From Galdieria partita (Eukaryota; Rhodophyta; Bangiophyceae; Galdieriales; Galdieriaceae): a stretch of DNA of 64,000 nucleotides. Position numbers and translations under genes: made by a program. Shown here in pieces: positions 53,867 to 64,000 of the stretch. Under the pieces are notes generated by a model, which had not been told where the DNA came from, ran no database searches, and was given only the letters and a program-made list of their open reading frames with translations. The stretch is taken from assembly GCA_025991245.1 (NCBI GenBank), contig BQMJ01000008.1, forward strand, positions 186,001 through 250,000, written 5' to 3'. Numbering within the stretch: the stretch's first letter is position 1; every line of letters starts with the position of its first letter.

Positions 53867-54656
53867 ATGAGAGAAGCAAGTCGTGTACTTGTTACAAATC
53901 ATACTTTGAAAGATATAGAAAAAATGCTCTCTGAAGTTTTGCAACGAGCTGTTGATGGTTCACGTTACTCTCACCTCTCAACCATGAGAAAAACTACCGT
54001 TACTACGTTTGTCAAAAGAAAAATGAATGGTTTCCTTCAGCAGCTCGCAAAGAATTGTAGAGAAGCTACAGAAGAAGAAATACCTGTTGGTATGCAAGCG
54101 TCTTGAACTGGACTTCTCTAACATTCTAATAGACTCTGTCGATTCTAAGCTCATTCGACAAGTCGAAGAGCTTACCACACAGTTAAATGGTGTGGAACAA
54201 CAACTAATAAAGGAACGCGAAGTCAAAGCGCAACAATATGAAACGCTCATGGAAGAGAACCTGAAGCAAGGATACAATGTCATTGATTCCAGTGAAGACC
54301 TCGTAGACGAAGCAAATGACTGCCAAGCTATTTCTGATCAAATAAGTGTTGAAAGTGTCGTAAAACTCTATGAATGTTTATTAGAAGAGTGGCAAAAAGC
54401 AAAAGACTTTTCCTCATTCGAAGATAAGCTTTCGAAAGTTTTCATGGTGTTGCAAAACATGTCACAAGCAGAGATGAACTCCCTGACGCCAGTCTTAGAA
54501 AGTGTTTCCAATTTTCTTAGAAGAGTTGATTCGCAAAGAGATTCTCGGTTTGTACGAGATTCTTCAGAAGAACCTCATGCCAGTACTATGGAAGGAAAGC
54601 TTCTCGCAGCTTTGAGTGACTCGGAGGTATCTTCTACGTTCAACCTTGATCACTAA
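53867..54656 (+). CDS. Coiled-coil protein, possible MIND-type kinetochore subunit
   Basis: Two exons (53867-54089, 54133-54656; 43-nt phase-1 intron) give 248 aa. The first exon is mostly helical with a basic segment TTFVKRKMNGFLQQLAKNC (about 47-65). The second starts at once with DSKLIRQVEELTTQLNGVEQ, a long coiled coil (78-115), then acidic and Ser-rich linkers. In NSL1/MIS14 of the Mis12 (MIND) complex a similar order is seen: a basic helical N-terminus, then D-x-K-V-x-x-L-x-x-Q and a coiled coil. This is a weak, architecture-level resemblance. An E2F-like element precedes the gene. I otherwise recognise no family; the splice join and frame are good. Confidence 0.55.
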
Positions 54657-55288
54657 TGTTAAGTGAAAGCGGCTCTTCCCTTTCGAGACGATCGATTATT
54701 CCATACCAGCAGTTAACAAATATAGTAGAAGTTCAGTTAATTTTTCACAGTTTTGTGTTGATAATGTCGAAGAAGTAAGACAGCTTGCTCATCTTGAACG
54801 TTCGAGGTTCATAAGCAAATAAACATATCTTATCAAACTCGACATTTAGGTCGAAATTTATTTTCGCACAAAAAATAGTTCTGGATTGAAAAATTACTGG
54901 CAGTTGATCAAGAAAGCTACGTTTGACTCTTCTTTATTTCAATTTTTTCACTGCAGTTAATATCAGACGCAAAAAACATTTTCTTCTCCTAGGCCCCTAT
55001 ATGAGCCTCGTGCGACACATATCGTGCTATTCAGTGTCCAACAAGTTTTTATAGTTTAATTCCAAATTTGCCTAGCTATCTTAGCTTTCCTAGCATCTGC
55101 TTATAAATGCTAGATTGAATGCTTCTGAATACAGGAGGAAGACTCACGTTGAACTCTCCATTTCTCGTCACGCCATTTCATTTCTACGATAGCGCACTAA
55201 TGTTAAAATAATCCATTGGACTTTTGATTTCTTCTAAGCATTTTTTCTTCCTTGTGTTTGTGTTTGCAAAGTCAAGTTGCCGTGTTCC
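54657..55288. other. Intergenic, 632 bp
   Basis: A+T-rich spacer before the ACAD-type gene; no open frame above 60 codons and no motif recognised. Confidence 0.5.
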
Positions 55289-57671
55289 ATGAAGGACCAA
55301 AGACAGTATTTTGACTATCCTTCGCTACTGTCCTGGGTCAAATATAACGCCAGTTTTCTTTTGCCTGACAGTATGAGCATGGATAGTTTAGTTAAAAAGA
55401 CCATTGTTACAAAGTTTTCTCATGGCCAAAGTAACCCTACTTTCTTGGTTGAAGTACCCTCCGGCACCCCTTTTGTTATTCGAAAGAAGCCTCAAGGCAC
55501 TCTGTTACCTTCAGCACATGCAATTGAGAGAGAGTATGAGGTTATAAGACATCTCGGACCAACCAAAGTTCCAGTTCCGAAGGTTTACGGGTTTTGCAGT
55601 GATTCTTCAGTTATAGGGACACCGTTTTACCTGATGGAATACGTGAAAGGAAGAATTTTTACTGATCTTTCTCTACCAACCATTCCTCGAGAAGAAAGAA
55701 GGCAAATTTACCAGGAAATGGCGAAAGTTTTAGCCGAAATTCACAACGTTGATTATAAGAAAGTTGGACTCGAAAGTTTTGGAATCCCTGGAAACTACGT
55801 TATGAGGCAGATTCGTCGCTGGACAAAACAGTATGAAGCTTCTTGTGAAGGCGTTGGAAGAGATCCTTGTATGGATAATCTTGTAAAGTGGCTTCCAGCA
55901 AATATTCCATATTCAGCCGTTGCTCCAAGGGAAGAAAGTACAATAGTTCATGGTGACTACCGTTTGGACAATTTAGTTTTCGCCGAAAATAGCTCAAAGG
56001 TATTAGCAGTATTAGATTGGGAATTGAGTACAATTGGAAATCCTTTTGCAGATCTTGCTTACAATTGCATGATGTATCGTTTATCTCCAACCAGAAGCTC
56101 GTTTGCGCTTTCCCTTGAAGCCTTGGCATCGAACCGAGAGTTGGGAATTCCTAATGAGAAAGAATATCTGTCAATGTACCAGTCATTTCGTGATAGAGGA
56201 ACTATAGATGATTGGAATTACTATCTAGTTTTCTCGTTGTTTCGGATAGCAGCTATTTTGCACGGTGTGTACAAAAGAGCACTAATTGGTAATGCCAGCT
56301 CTGATCGAGCAAAGGAATCTGGAGATATTGCAAAGAATATATCACGTATCGCATGGAATTTGGTTGTGGAAAGATCCAATCTTTCCAATGAAAGTATCTT
56401 GTCTTTAACGTCAATGAAACGAGATATCGGAGATTATGAGTTAATGGTGAGAAAGTTTATGGACGATTTCGTATATCCTCTGGAAAAAAGTTTCTTCGAA
56501 CACGAACAATCAGATCAACGTTGGATGGTATGGCCAGAATTGGAAACTCTGAAGAAGAAAGCTAGGGAACTGTCTCTGTGGAATTTGTGGATTCCAAAGG
56601 ATCTAGGTGGTGTTCTTACGAACGAGGAGTACGCCAAACTGGCTGAAATCATGGGAAGCTGTGTGTTTGCATCAGAAATATTTAACTGTAGTGCTCCTGA
56701 TACAGGGAATATGGAATTGCTATTACGTTTTGGTACTCAAGAGCAGAAAGCGGTATGGTTAGAACCACTTCTGAAAGGTGAAATTCGCTCTTGTTTTGCC
56801 ATGACTGAGCCCCTTGTGGCTTCAAGTGATGCAACAAATATAGCCTCAACTATCCACGAGAAGGAGGGCAGTTATATTATAAATGGACATAAGTGGTGGA
56901 TCTCAGGAGCCACGGTAAGCAATTTTCAAGTGTTGTCGAGTGTCTTATTTATTCTCATCTTTGTAGGATCCACGTTGCAAACTGATTTTGTTTCTTGGGA
57001 AAACGAGTCAAAATGACGAAAACGTTCCCAGGCATAAGCGACATAGTATCGTCTTGATTCCTATGGATTCCGCTGGAGTAAAGGTCATTAGGCCTATGCA
57101 TATATTTGGATTTGATGACGCACCTCATGGACATGCAGAAATGAAATTCGAAAACGTTGTGATTCCAAAGAAGAATATACTGTTAGGTGAAGGGCGTGGT
57201 TTCGAAGCTGCACAAAGCAGGCTTGGAGCAGGTCGAATTCATCATTGTATGAGAGCGATCGGCATGGCGGAACGAGCACTACAACTATTAATAAAGAGGG
57301 CTCAGGAAAGGAAGACATTTGGACAACCTCTTTCAAACCATGGGGTTGTTCAAGAGGTAGTTACTAATTGCCGTGTGGAGGTTGATCAGGCACGTTTGTT
57401 GACACACTTTACGGCGCGTGTCATTGACAGTGATGGGGGCGCATCTCGGCGAGCACGTAAATATATATCCATGACCAAATATGTTGTACCGCAAATGGCA
57501 TGTCGTGTAATTGATAGGGCTATTCAGATTCACGGAGCACTGGGACTTTGTCAAGATTCGGTGTTATCGCACTTGTATGCTTCAGCGAGGACATTAAGGC
57601 TTGCTGATGGTCCTGATGAAGTTCATGCAGCAAATGTAGCGAAATTTGAAATTCAGTCATCAAAAATGTAA
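55289..57671 (+). CDS. ACAD10/11-type kinase-acyl-CoA dehydrogenase fusion
   Basis: Oxidises long-chain or 4-hydroxy acyl-CoA; the N-terminal aminoglycoside-phosphotransferase-like domain phosphorylates 4-hydroxyacyl-CoA. Exons 55289-56914 and 56967-57671 (52-nt intron) give 776 aa. The APH domain (30-330) has [25 protein letters not shown] (catalytic Asp) and [17 protein letters not shown]. The dehydrogenase domain (about 385-776) has [56 protein letters not shown] and [12 protein letters not shown]. The C-terminus ends SSKM, a noncanonical PTS1-like tripeptide (SKM), consistent with a peroxisomal protein as in plant IBR3. A TTG lies 4 codons upstream of the chosen ATG. Confidence 0.92.
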
Positions 57672-57854
57672 TAAGTAAAGAAACAAGTCATGTCGCACAA
57701 AGTTCTCGTTTGTTATAGGAAAGTTAGCAGCAGGGTGGTACGCTGTCTAATTTGAAGATAGCCTAACCCGCGCTGCATTTTGAATTTTTCTCAAATTGGT
57801 TCGCTGCAAGTTTCAGCTTTCAGCATTGGAACACAACTTTTCTACCTTCACAAT

Positions 57855-59592
57855 ATGTTGAAACGGAGTAACGAACGACATGGATATTTTGATGAGACAC
57901 CACGAGCGTCCATAGAATTTCAAGAGGAAACAGAAGAAGACTTCCTAGCCCTAATCGAAAGAGAAGTCTTTGAGGCCGAAAGAAGACTTCAAATGTACAA
58001 TCTTGAAGAAGACGAGAGAACGCAAGATACAAGGCGTCCGGGTAATGATTATTTTAACCCATATACTGGTGAGTCAGAAACGGAAAAGGCATTTTTGAAC
58101 CTTACGACAGCTCTCAGTTAACCAACGAGAAAGCTTTACTGAAAACAACGCCACCCATGACTTCTCCAAGGGCTCTTTCGCCAAAGAAACTGTACGAGTG
58201 GCAGAACAAGGTAGAGGCGAAAGAAACTCTCGGAAAAACTGTGAACCAGAAAACCCTTTCGACGTCGAGGTGAACAAGTTGGCTTCTCCGGAGCCTTATA
58301 AACGCTTGCTTGACTCGAATCCTGCAACAAAGAGATCGGCAAATGTAAAGTTACATAAAAGAAATGTTATTTTGGAAGATTCCGCATCTCAGGATGCGTT
58401 GGAACACTCTATTGACAAGCGAAAGTCAGTGTATTCAGCTTCTTCAAATGAAGCAATTTTGCAAGGACAGCAGCTTACTGAAGAGAAGACGGTAGGTTCC
58501 TATCCGTTATTAAGAAAAAACTCTATATTAACAACATATGCAGTCGCTCTTACAATTGCTAGGGAACGGAACTGAGGAACACTACAGTCAAGAAGGTTTA
58601 CTTCGTGAGGTATGTTTGAGAGCTCAGCAGTAATAAAGAAGACTAAGACCTCGTAGTGCAAGCATTTCACCAAGGATAGCGAAGTTGATTTTGAAGAACT
58701 CTACTCTTCCATACAGCTACAATTGAAGAAAACACAAACACGCCTGGCACAGACGGAATCCACACTTAGTTCTCTCCAGGTTTGTGTTATAGTAATGGAC
58801 TTGTTGTATCAGTTCAACTGATATGTCTTCTAGGTAGAATATGACATTCTCAATAATTCCTTTGAGTCGGCTTCTCAAGAGGTCGAAGGGCTCCAGATAG
58901 AAAATTCTGAACTTCGCGCAAAATTGAGCAAACTAATGTCTACGAAGGATAACGGACCATCTGTGACCGATAGCGAGAATGTGTATCGGTGGAGGACCTT
59001 GTTTCAAAAAGCTGTGACGAAGCTAGCAGAAGAAAGGCAACTCAAAGTGAAGGCCGAGAATGAGAAGAAAAGAGCATTAAGAGAGCTTGAGATTTTTGAA
59101 GAAGATATCATGAAACGATTCATTGTCCTTCGAAATCAAGCGAAGAATAGAGTTAAAGAGATGAAAGCGTGGACGAATCAAATGGAGCAAATCAAAGAGC
59201 TTCTGGAGACAGTACCTCCGAAGTTAAGAATTGCGCACACCAATTCCAACGAGATACCGAAATCTATAAACAAAGCTCCAGGAGACAGACAACACACGGA
59301 TATAAACAGAAATGAAAACCAATCAGTGAACTGCAACAACGCAGATGCGACCAATTCACGAAGAGTAGAAACTGCGGAAACTGTCCAAGTCGATGCAAGC
59401 GCATTGAACAGAGCCGAGAAGGAACTTGCCTCGGAGCACGAAACAGAAAAAAAATTACTCGAGCACTGGAGAGCTGATGCTCAGAAGCTTATTGAAAATT
59501 TCCAGTTGTTTCAAGAGGAGAACTTGTTGCAGCCGGCTTCCAAACCGGAACGTCTTGAAAAGCTGAAAAAAGGCGAGTGTCGCTATCGGTGA
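57855..59592 (+). CDS. Coiled-coil protein, unknown
   Basis: Five exons (57855-58068, 58118-58491, 58544-58609, 58657-58779, 58834-59592; introns 49, 52, 47 and 54 nt) give 511 aa. The N-terminal part is Glu-rich (QEETEEDFLALIEREVFEAE). Residues about 200-270 form one coiled coil (QLQLKKTQTRLAQTESTLSS) and 300-370 a second (KAVTKLAEERQLKVKAENEK). After a Asn-rich linker a third short coiled coil runs at 445-500. The short exons hide it from single-frame reading. No catalytic motif and no family recognised; a cytoskeletal or tethering role would be a guess. Confidence 0.7.
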
Positions 59593-59890
59593 TATTTTAT
59601 TTTTCAGACACATCCAAGTTTATTTTAACTGTGAAAATCGTCGTTGTCTCGAAAGGTTGACTAACTGATTCGCGAATTGACGATCATTCTTATACTCTTT
59701 CGTGTCTCTGCAATTTTCATTATCAGCATCTATCTTCTGCTGCTTCGACATCTTTCGGAGTCACAAATGAAAGACAACAAGCTTTTGATAGCTGTCTACT
59801 GGAGAACTCTGAAATGAAATCGTTCTAATGGTAGATAACAAGTACCACGATTTATTTGGCAAGAGTGTATCTCTTTGCAAAAAACAATTG

Positions 59891-60598
59891 TTAATTTCCC
59901 CCGGCTTGTAGTGCCTTCTTGGCTTCTTCAACATGGAGTTCGGAACGAAACTGATTGTTGTAAATTTTCCTGACGACGCCTTGTCTGTCGATAACATACG
60001 TTACTCTGCCAGGTAAAATACCAAATGTTGAAGGCACTTCATAGAGTTTTCGAATCTTGGAGCCTTCGTCACTAAGCAATTTAAAAGGGAGCTTGTATTT
60101 TTCCACAAAATTTCTGTGATCTTCGTCGGAACTGATTCCAATAACTTCCGCGTCGAGTTGCCTGAAATCTTCAAAAGCTTCCTTGAAACATAGAGCTTGT
60201 TTAGTACACCCTGGGGTATCGTCCTGACTACCATTTATTTCAAAGTAAAGTCAAGTCTCACAGACTCACCTTGGGGTAGAAATAAAGAATTACTGCCTTT
60301 TTCCCTTTGTAGTCGCTTAGGCGAACGCTGTTTCCGTCTTGGTCTTTCAAGGTAAAATCTGGAGCAACTTGACCTTCCTTGACCTGTTACATAGTTCATG
60401 AGAGTGAGGAGTCTGCTTGCAATAATAACAAACCATATTGAGAAAACTTGTGTGAAGGCTTCTCTGTGAGAAAAAGCGTTCCGCGTGCTGGTTTCTCAAA
60501 GTTTTCAAGGAAAATATTCTGTGTCTAGAGCTATAATTGCAGAGGCATCTTCCAAAATAGTTTCTGTTTTGAAGGATAACAGACCTCACAAAGACCAT
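59891..60598 (-). CDS. Peroxiredoxin Q/BCP, organellar
   Basis: Thiol peroxidase reducing H2O2 and alkyl hydroperoxides with thioredoxin. Three exons (60598-60434, 60383-60270, 60223-59891; introns 50 and 46 nt) give 203 aa. Residues 1-55 are Arg/Ser-rich without acids, an organellar transit peptide. The core has [20 protein letters not shown], the peroxidatic motif across exon 2/3 [16 protein letters not shown] with the catalytic Cys, a second Cys five residues later (TKQALC), [39 protein letters not shown] and a short C-terminus. The CxxxxC resolving pattern marks the PrxQ/BCP class. Plastid versus mitochondrion cannot be decided from the presequence. Confidence 0.92.
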
Positions 60599-60794
60599 AG
60601 CAGCACAATCACAATTAATTTTTTGGATGACTGAGAGAAGTGATGTGTATAACTATCAAAGTATCGCTTCAAGAGCAGTATTAGCTCTGAGATGCTGTAG
60701 ACTTTCAAGAAAAATCGATAGTATTCGTTCAGTCAAGAGCAGCGAGCAGCTGATCTGACCGAACAGTTTCTGAGACACAGTACATAAGGAAAAT

Positions 60795-61510
60795 TCAGGA
60801 GGAACTGCCCGAAGTACGTCTATCTGGATCTCCCATTTGCTTTAGCCTGATTTTCAATTCTTCCATCATCTTTTCTCTAACGTTGAAAAGTTCTACACAG
60901 CTCAGAGAGTCTTTGAACTCCTTGGTCTTTTTCTAGATATGTTTAGTGAAACACCTTAGCTGAGTACTTTTCTCTATACCTTGACTTCAGAATGAAAGCT
61001 AGAGTTGAAGAATGTAGTTGAAGTCAAAAGTTGTTGCCCATCCTTTTTCTGTGATATCGAATCAATTAGTTGTAACATCATCCCATGAATTAAGTCAAGT
61101 TTCTTTTCCAGCTGTTCTACCGCTACGGAAGAACTACAACTCAGTGGTAAAGTACTCTCGGAACAGTAGTCCGCTTCCTTTGGAAAGTTTTTGCCTGGCT
61201 TGCCAGCTACGAGAGCCGAAAGAGGTGGTGGTGGTGGCGGCGGTGGTGGTGGTGTTGTAGAAAGTGTCTGCTCTCTGGAAACAGTGTGCTCCGTATTTCT
61301 TCCTGAGATATACGAATCTTCTTTAGCTCTGCTGATATCCTTAGAGTTTCTTGCTGACTCCGGCAGAACTTCTTTACCCCAGTTATAAGTGTTGAATCCG
61401 TTGCCTGAAATAGAGTCTGAAGTATTCAAACCTTTATCATAAAATATATCTTGTGGCGCTATTCCAAACCACTTTTCAAGGGGTGATGGAATAGAACTTT
61501 TCGAAAGCAT
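60795..61510 (-). CDS. Polyproline coiled-coil protein, unknown
   Basis: Exons 61510-60980 and 60932-60795 (47-nt intron) give 222 aa. A run of ten prolines (about 87-96) is followed by LSALVAGKPG, like the FH1 or WASP-type proline stretch, and then a coiled coil at 133-152 (VEQLEKKLDLIHGMMLQLID). The second exon adds a helical basic/acidic tail with KKTKEFKDSLSCVELFNVRE. The CCA/CCG-repeat DNA at 61218-61260 is slippery and prone to length change. No catalytic motif; a SH3, WW or profilin partner is possible but inferred only from the proline run. Confidence 0.65.
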
Positions 61511-61938
61511 CGTCTTTCAAGAGCTTTTCCAGCTAGAAAGATAGAAGTATTTTTACTGGGTTCTATAGGCGCGTTAATGAGTCATTTTTTTTCGCGGAGC
61601 AACATTCGTATATTACTCTTCAATCATTTTTCTTATGGATCTCTATAAGCATTTTATGCAACGCCGCAAAAGTTTCAAAACGTCTCTACCGATCGAGGAC
61701 TCCTGGAGTCTTGTATGAAATAACAAGTGGTGGGGTGAATACTACACTGTTGCTTTTATCAAAGTGTTACTTTGGATGAGAGTTCAGATGCTCTTGCACG
61801 AGAAACACGCAAAATCAGTGCACCGTGAAGTTTATTTCAATAAACAGCTTCACGTTCGGAAACTCATCAGAACGCAGTCTCGAAAGAACCTTAGGAAGTA
61901 TTCTTTGTAAAAACGTTGAGATAAAATACTAACTTGAA
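61511..61938. other. Intergenic, 428 bp
   Basis: Between two minus-strand genes. No open frame or motif recognised. Confidence 0.5.
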
Positions 61939-62187
61939 CTAGTGTGCTTGCTTTTTCAGAAAGGAAACTGTTTCTTCCCCTAGATGTTGTAGTTCCTCCT
62001 CTAAGCGTTGGATATACGGCACTATTGATTCCGACTCTGTTTCTAGGTTTTGTAGGAGAACCTCATCCTCTGCTATTTCCTTCTCTAACTTTTTACTTTC
62101 TTCTTCCAATCGCTCTCTGACTCTCTTCGCCGAAACTCTATTTAGCAAGCGCTTCCGATCCTGTCGGTCGGTCTGATCGGACCCCAT
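61939..62187 (-). CDS. Minimal bZIP protein
   Basis: Single exon, 82 aa. The basic region is DRKRLLNRVSAKRVRERLEE (about 11-30) with the bZIP invariant N-x7-R (N17, R25) and S-A at +3/+4. Leu-containing heptads follow to about residue 75 (KLEKEIAEDEVLLQNLE, IQRLEEELQHL). There is no activation or repression domain, so it could be a dominant-negative or dimer-only partner. The frame stays open upstream for at least 35 codons without another ATG, so an unrecognised 5' exon is possible. It lies 952 bp from the next gene, WDR82. Confidence 0.7.
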   Translation of the reverse strand: MGSDQTDRQDRKRLLNRVSAKRVRERLEEESKKLEKEIAEDEVLLQNLETESESIVPYIQRLEEELQHLGEETVSFLKKQAH

Positions 62188-63138
62188 TTGGACTCCCTTT
62201 TCGACTTGAACTTTGGCTGATACAAAAAGATTTTGTCCTGGTTTGTCTCTTCCAGGACAGAATTGTTGCTCATTGGCTTTTGTTCTGAAGACGAAATGAT
62301 GAACACTTGAACTTTCAGAAACGTATATTTACCTTTTTACCACATATCCCAGTGATTATTTCTTGAGGAAAGACAGACCATCAACAAGAACGCACGTAAA
62401 AGTAAAGCCTATCACATACAATGGATGGAATCATCCCTTTTTAAATCGTATAAGAATGCTGCTAAGAAGACTCGAGCTACAAAGCTCCTTAAATGAACTG
62501 AGTAGGTTTCCTAGAATTCAAAGGAAAATATTTCCAACGTTTGGGAAGACAAACTGATTTTTATGGAAACACAAGGTTGGTCTACTTCTTGGACTCAAAA
62601 AGTGGATAAATGCAAGATTAACTCATTTTTCAAAGGCAAAAGGTCGAAGAAAGGAGAACCGATTATTAAGTCTATTCAAAAGCTTTCAGCTAACATTCAC
62701 AGCTAGTTATCAAAAGGTGCAACTCAATCAATTTCGACCAAGGTGTCACCTTCACGAGGTTAACTGTACCACTTGAAATTTCATTTTAAACTGAGTATCG
62801 GTAAGAGAAGAGGGAGTAAAAGAGGACGAATAACTGCGATTCCCGTACACTTATCAATATAAGAATGATAAACAGCTGTCAAGCTGTTGAAAATTTAAAT
62901 TAGATTTAGATAAAATAAAATTTCGTTTACACATTGTAGACAAACTCCCGGAGCATTCTGTTCAAATATACTCAGCAGGTTCGTTACGAACTGAGTCTCC
63001 GACAAGACTTTCACCAACTGCATTGCTTAGAACATAATATCCATGCGTTCCTAGAGTTTTATTCTCCTCTGGACAAAATTATTCATTGCGTCTAAAAAAC
63101 CTTCCAACTTCTGAAATCAGACAACAAATGTCAACTCC
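62188..63138. other. Intergenic, 951 bp
   Basis: Between the bZIP start and the WDR82 stop. It holds two minor plus-strand frames: 62363-62557 (basic, 64 codons, no ATG start) and an ATG frame at 62563-62706 (47 aa, Lys-rich). Neither matches anything I know. Confidence 0.4.
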
Positions 63139-64000
63139 TTACGTCGATACAGTACTAGGTAACCAAAAGACAACATTCTGACAAGCACTTGCCATCATGG
63201 CATATTGAGGATTCCACTAGAGAAAAAATTCAAATAAATATTCCAAGTTTCAACAGAAACAAACCTGAACAGCGCAAGTTGGGCCTTCATGACCAGTCAG
63301 AGTCACGATGTGTTTCCCAGTATTTGTGCTCCAAATAAGAATCGAACCATCTTCCGATCCACTAAGAACTTGTCTAGAATCTGGAGTAAAGCTAGCTTCC
63401 AAATAATTACTCTCATCGTTAGAGTGTCCTGTATATGTAAAAAGTAAATGAGCTGGTTCAATTGCATCAAACAACTGTATCTTTGGTTGAGGCTCTGCCG
63501 TCGTCACCAACATAAAACGACCATCCTTTGAAAATTTCAAACAAGAAGTGTCTGCTGTCGTCGGAACATCTCTAGTAGTGTCATAAAAGGGTCCCAAATA
63601 AAACTGCCTTAGATCAAAAAGTTTAATAACGAGTTTACGTCCTTCAGAATATGCAACTCCAAACACTACACCCTCCGGGTCATAGTCCACAACACATCTT
63701 CCGTGACACCGTAAGATACCTTGACATCTTTCATCTCGTAAGTCCCAAAAGCGAATGGATTTATCAAGTGACGAAGAGAAAAACGTGTCATCTCTCGGTG
63801 ACATAGCTAGGGAAATCACCCTTTCGCAGTGTCCCTGGAAGTAACGCAAATATCGGTTCTCGTGAATAGAAAGATAACGAAGAGAATGGTCAAAATCATT
63901 CTGTGAAGCACATATGGCGGCAGAGTTATGATGCGTAAAGCGGACGAGACCTGCGCCATACTTTTTGACGGGAATGGTCTTGAGGTGCTTGCCTTGAATC
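63139..64000 (-). CDS. WDR82: WDR82/Swd2-like WD40 protein, 5'-partial
   Basis: Beta-propeller subunit of the SET1/COMPASS H3K4 methyltransferase and of the PNUTS-PP1 transcription-termination complex. The gene enters from beyond base 64000; exons 64000-63265 and 63216-63139 (48-nt intron). The visible 271 residues contain VKKYGAGLVRFTHHNSAAIC, DDTFFSSSLDKSIRFWDLR, the WDR82-specific GPFYDTTRD region, FTPDSRQVLSGSEDGSILIW and the family ending NPQYAMMASACQNVVFWLP. The terminal 25 residues come from exon 2. The start and first WD repeat lie outside. Confidence 0.9.

Noticed and set aside
57721-57790. GC-rich patch resembling a tRNA arm
   Set aside because: No B-box GGTTCGANTCC and no cloverleaf; only short complementary segments.
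62563-62706. 47-aa Lys-rich ATG frame
   Set aside because: Too short and featureless to support; listed in the spacer description only.
1-64000. Transposons, retroelements, viral genes, CRISPR, rRNA
   Set aside because: No transposase, reverse transcriptase, capsid or terminal repeats, direct-repeat arrays or rRNA motifs were seen on either strand.

Overview
This is nuclear DNA of a unicellular red alga of the Cyanidiophyceae, most likely the genus Galdieria. The genes are intron-bearing and packed head to tail on both strands. About 59 introns could be placed by splice site and reading frame, and all are 42-58 nt with GT-AG ends apart from one likely GC-AG. The sequence is A+T-rich by eye. 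The gene at 14.0-14.9 kb is a sarcosine/dimethylglycine methyltransferase that closely resembles (from memory) the characterised Galdieria sulphuraria enzyme, but is clearly not identical to it. Plastid genes (petC Rieske protein, Tic22, a cyanobacterial LpxB-like glycosyltransferase, a plastid-type M41 metalloprotease) fit a photosynthetic host. No tRNA, rRNA, CRISPR, transposon, retroelement or viral element was recognised.

Layout. 0-5.2 kb: partial tandem adenylate kinase, proteasome chaperone PSMG3, oxysterol-binding protein, LpxB-like enzyme. 5.2-13.8 kb: prohibitin, PAP2 lipid phosphatase, GLTSCR1-domain chromatin subunit, plastid-type ABCD transporter, a perfect 93-bp tandem duplication inside a putative mitochondrial presequence, and CYP51. 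14-25.4 kb: betaine-synthesis methyltransferase, M41 protease, Tic22, prefoldin 4, PRA1, an F-box/SNF2/RING ATPase, GatC, TRIP4, and a ferredoxin/DnaJ-zinc-finger fusion. 25.5-39 kb: phosphate-type MFS transporter, FAN1 nuclease, an 84-aa membrane protein, an R3HCC1-like protein, terminal nucleotidyltransferase, lipin, and actin-related protein 4. 39-52.3 kb: secreted GH15 hydrolase, myristoylated PP2C, a Myb protein, an AT-hook/winged-helix/TPR protein, RCE1, a frameshifted secreted phosphoesterase, and petC. 52.3-64 kb: a 1.55-kb gene-poor stretch, coiled-coil proteins, an ACAD10/11-type protein, peroxiredoxin Q, a small bZIP, and WDR82 running off the end.

Themes. The genes are not co-regulated operons, but several share pathways: lipid and sterol metabolism (CYP51, OSBP, lipin, PAP2, ACAD10/11), chromatin (GLTSCR1, ARP4, SNF2 ATPase, WDR82), protein prenylation and Rab traffic (RCE1, PRA1), and extracellular nutrient acquisition (phosphoesterase, GH15, MFS). 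Exon coordinates are manual reconstructions from splice consensus, frame and remembered family motifs. No database search was possible.
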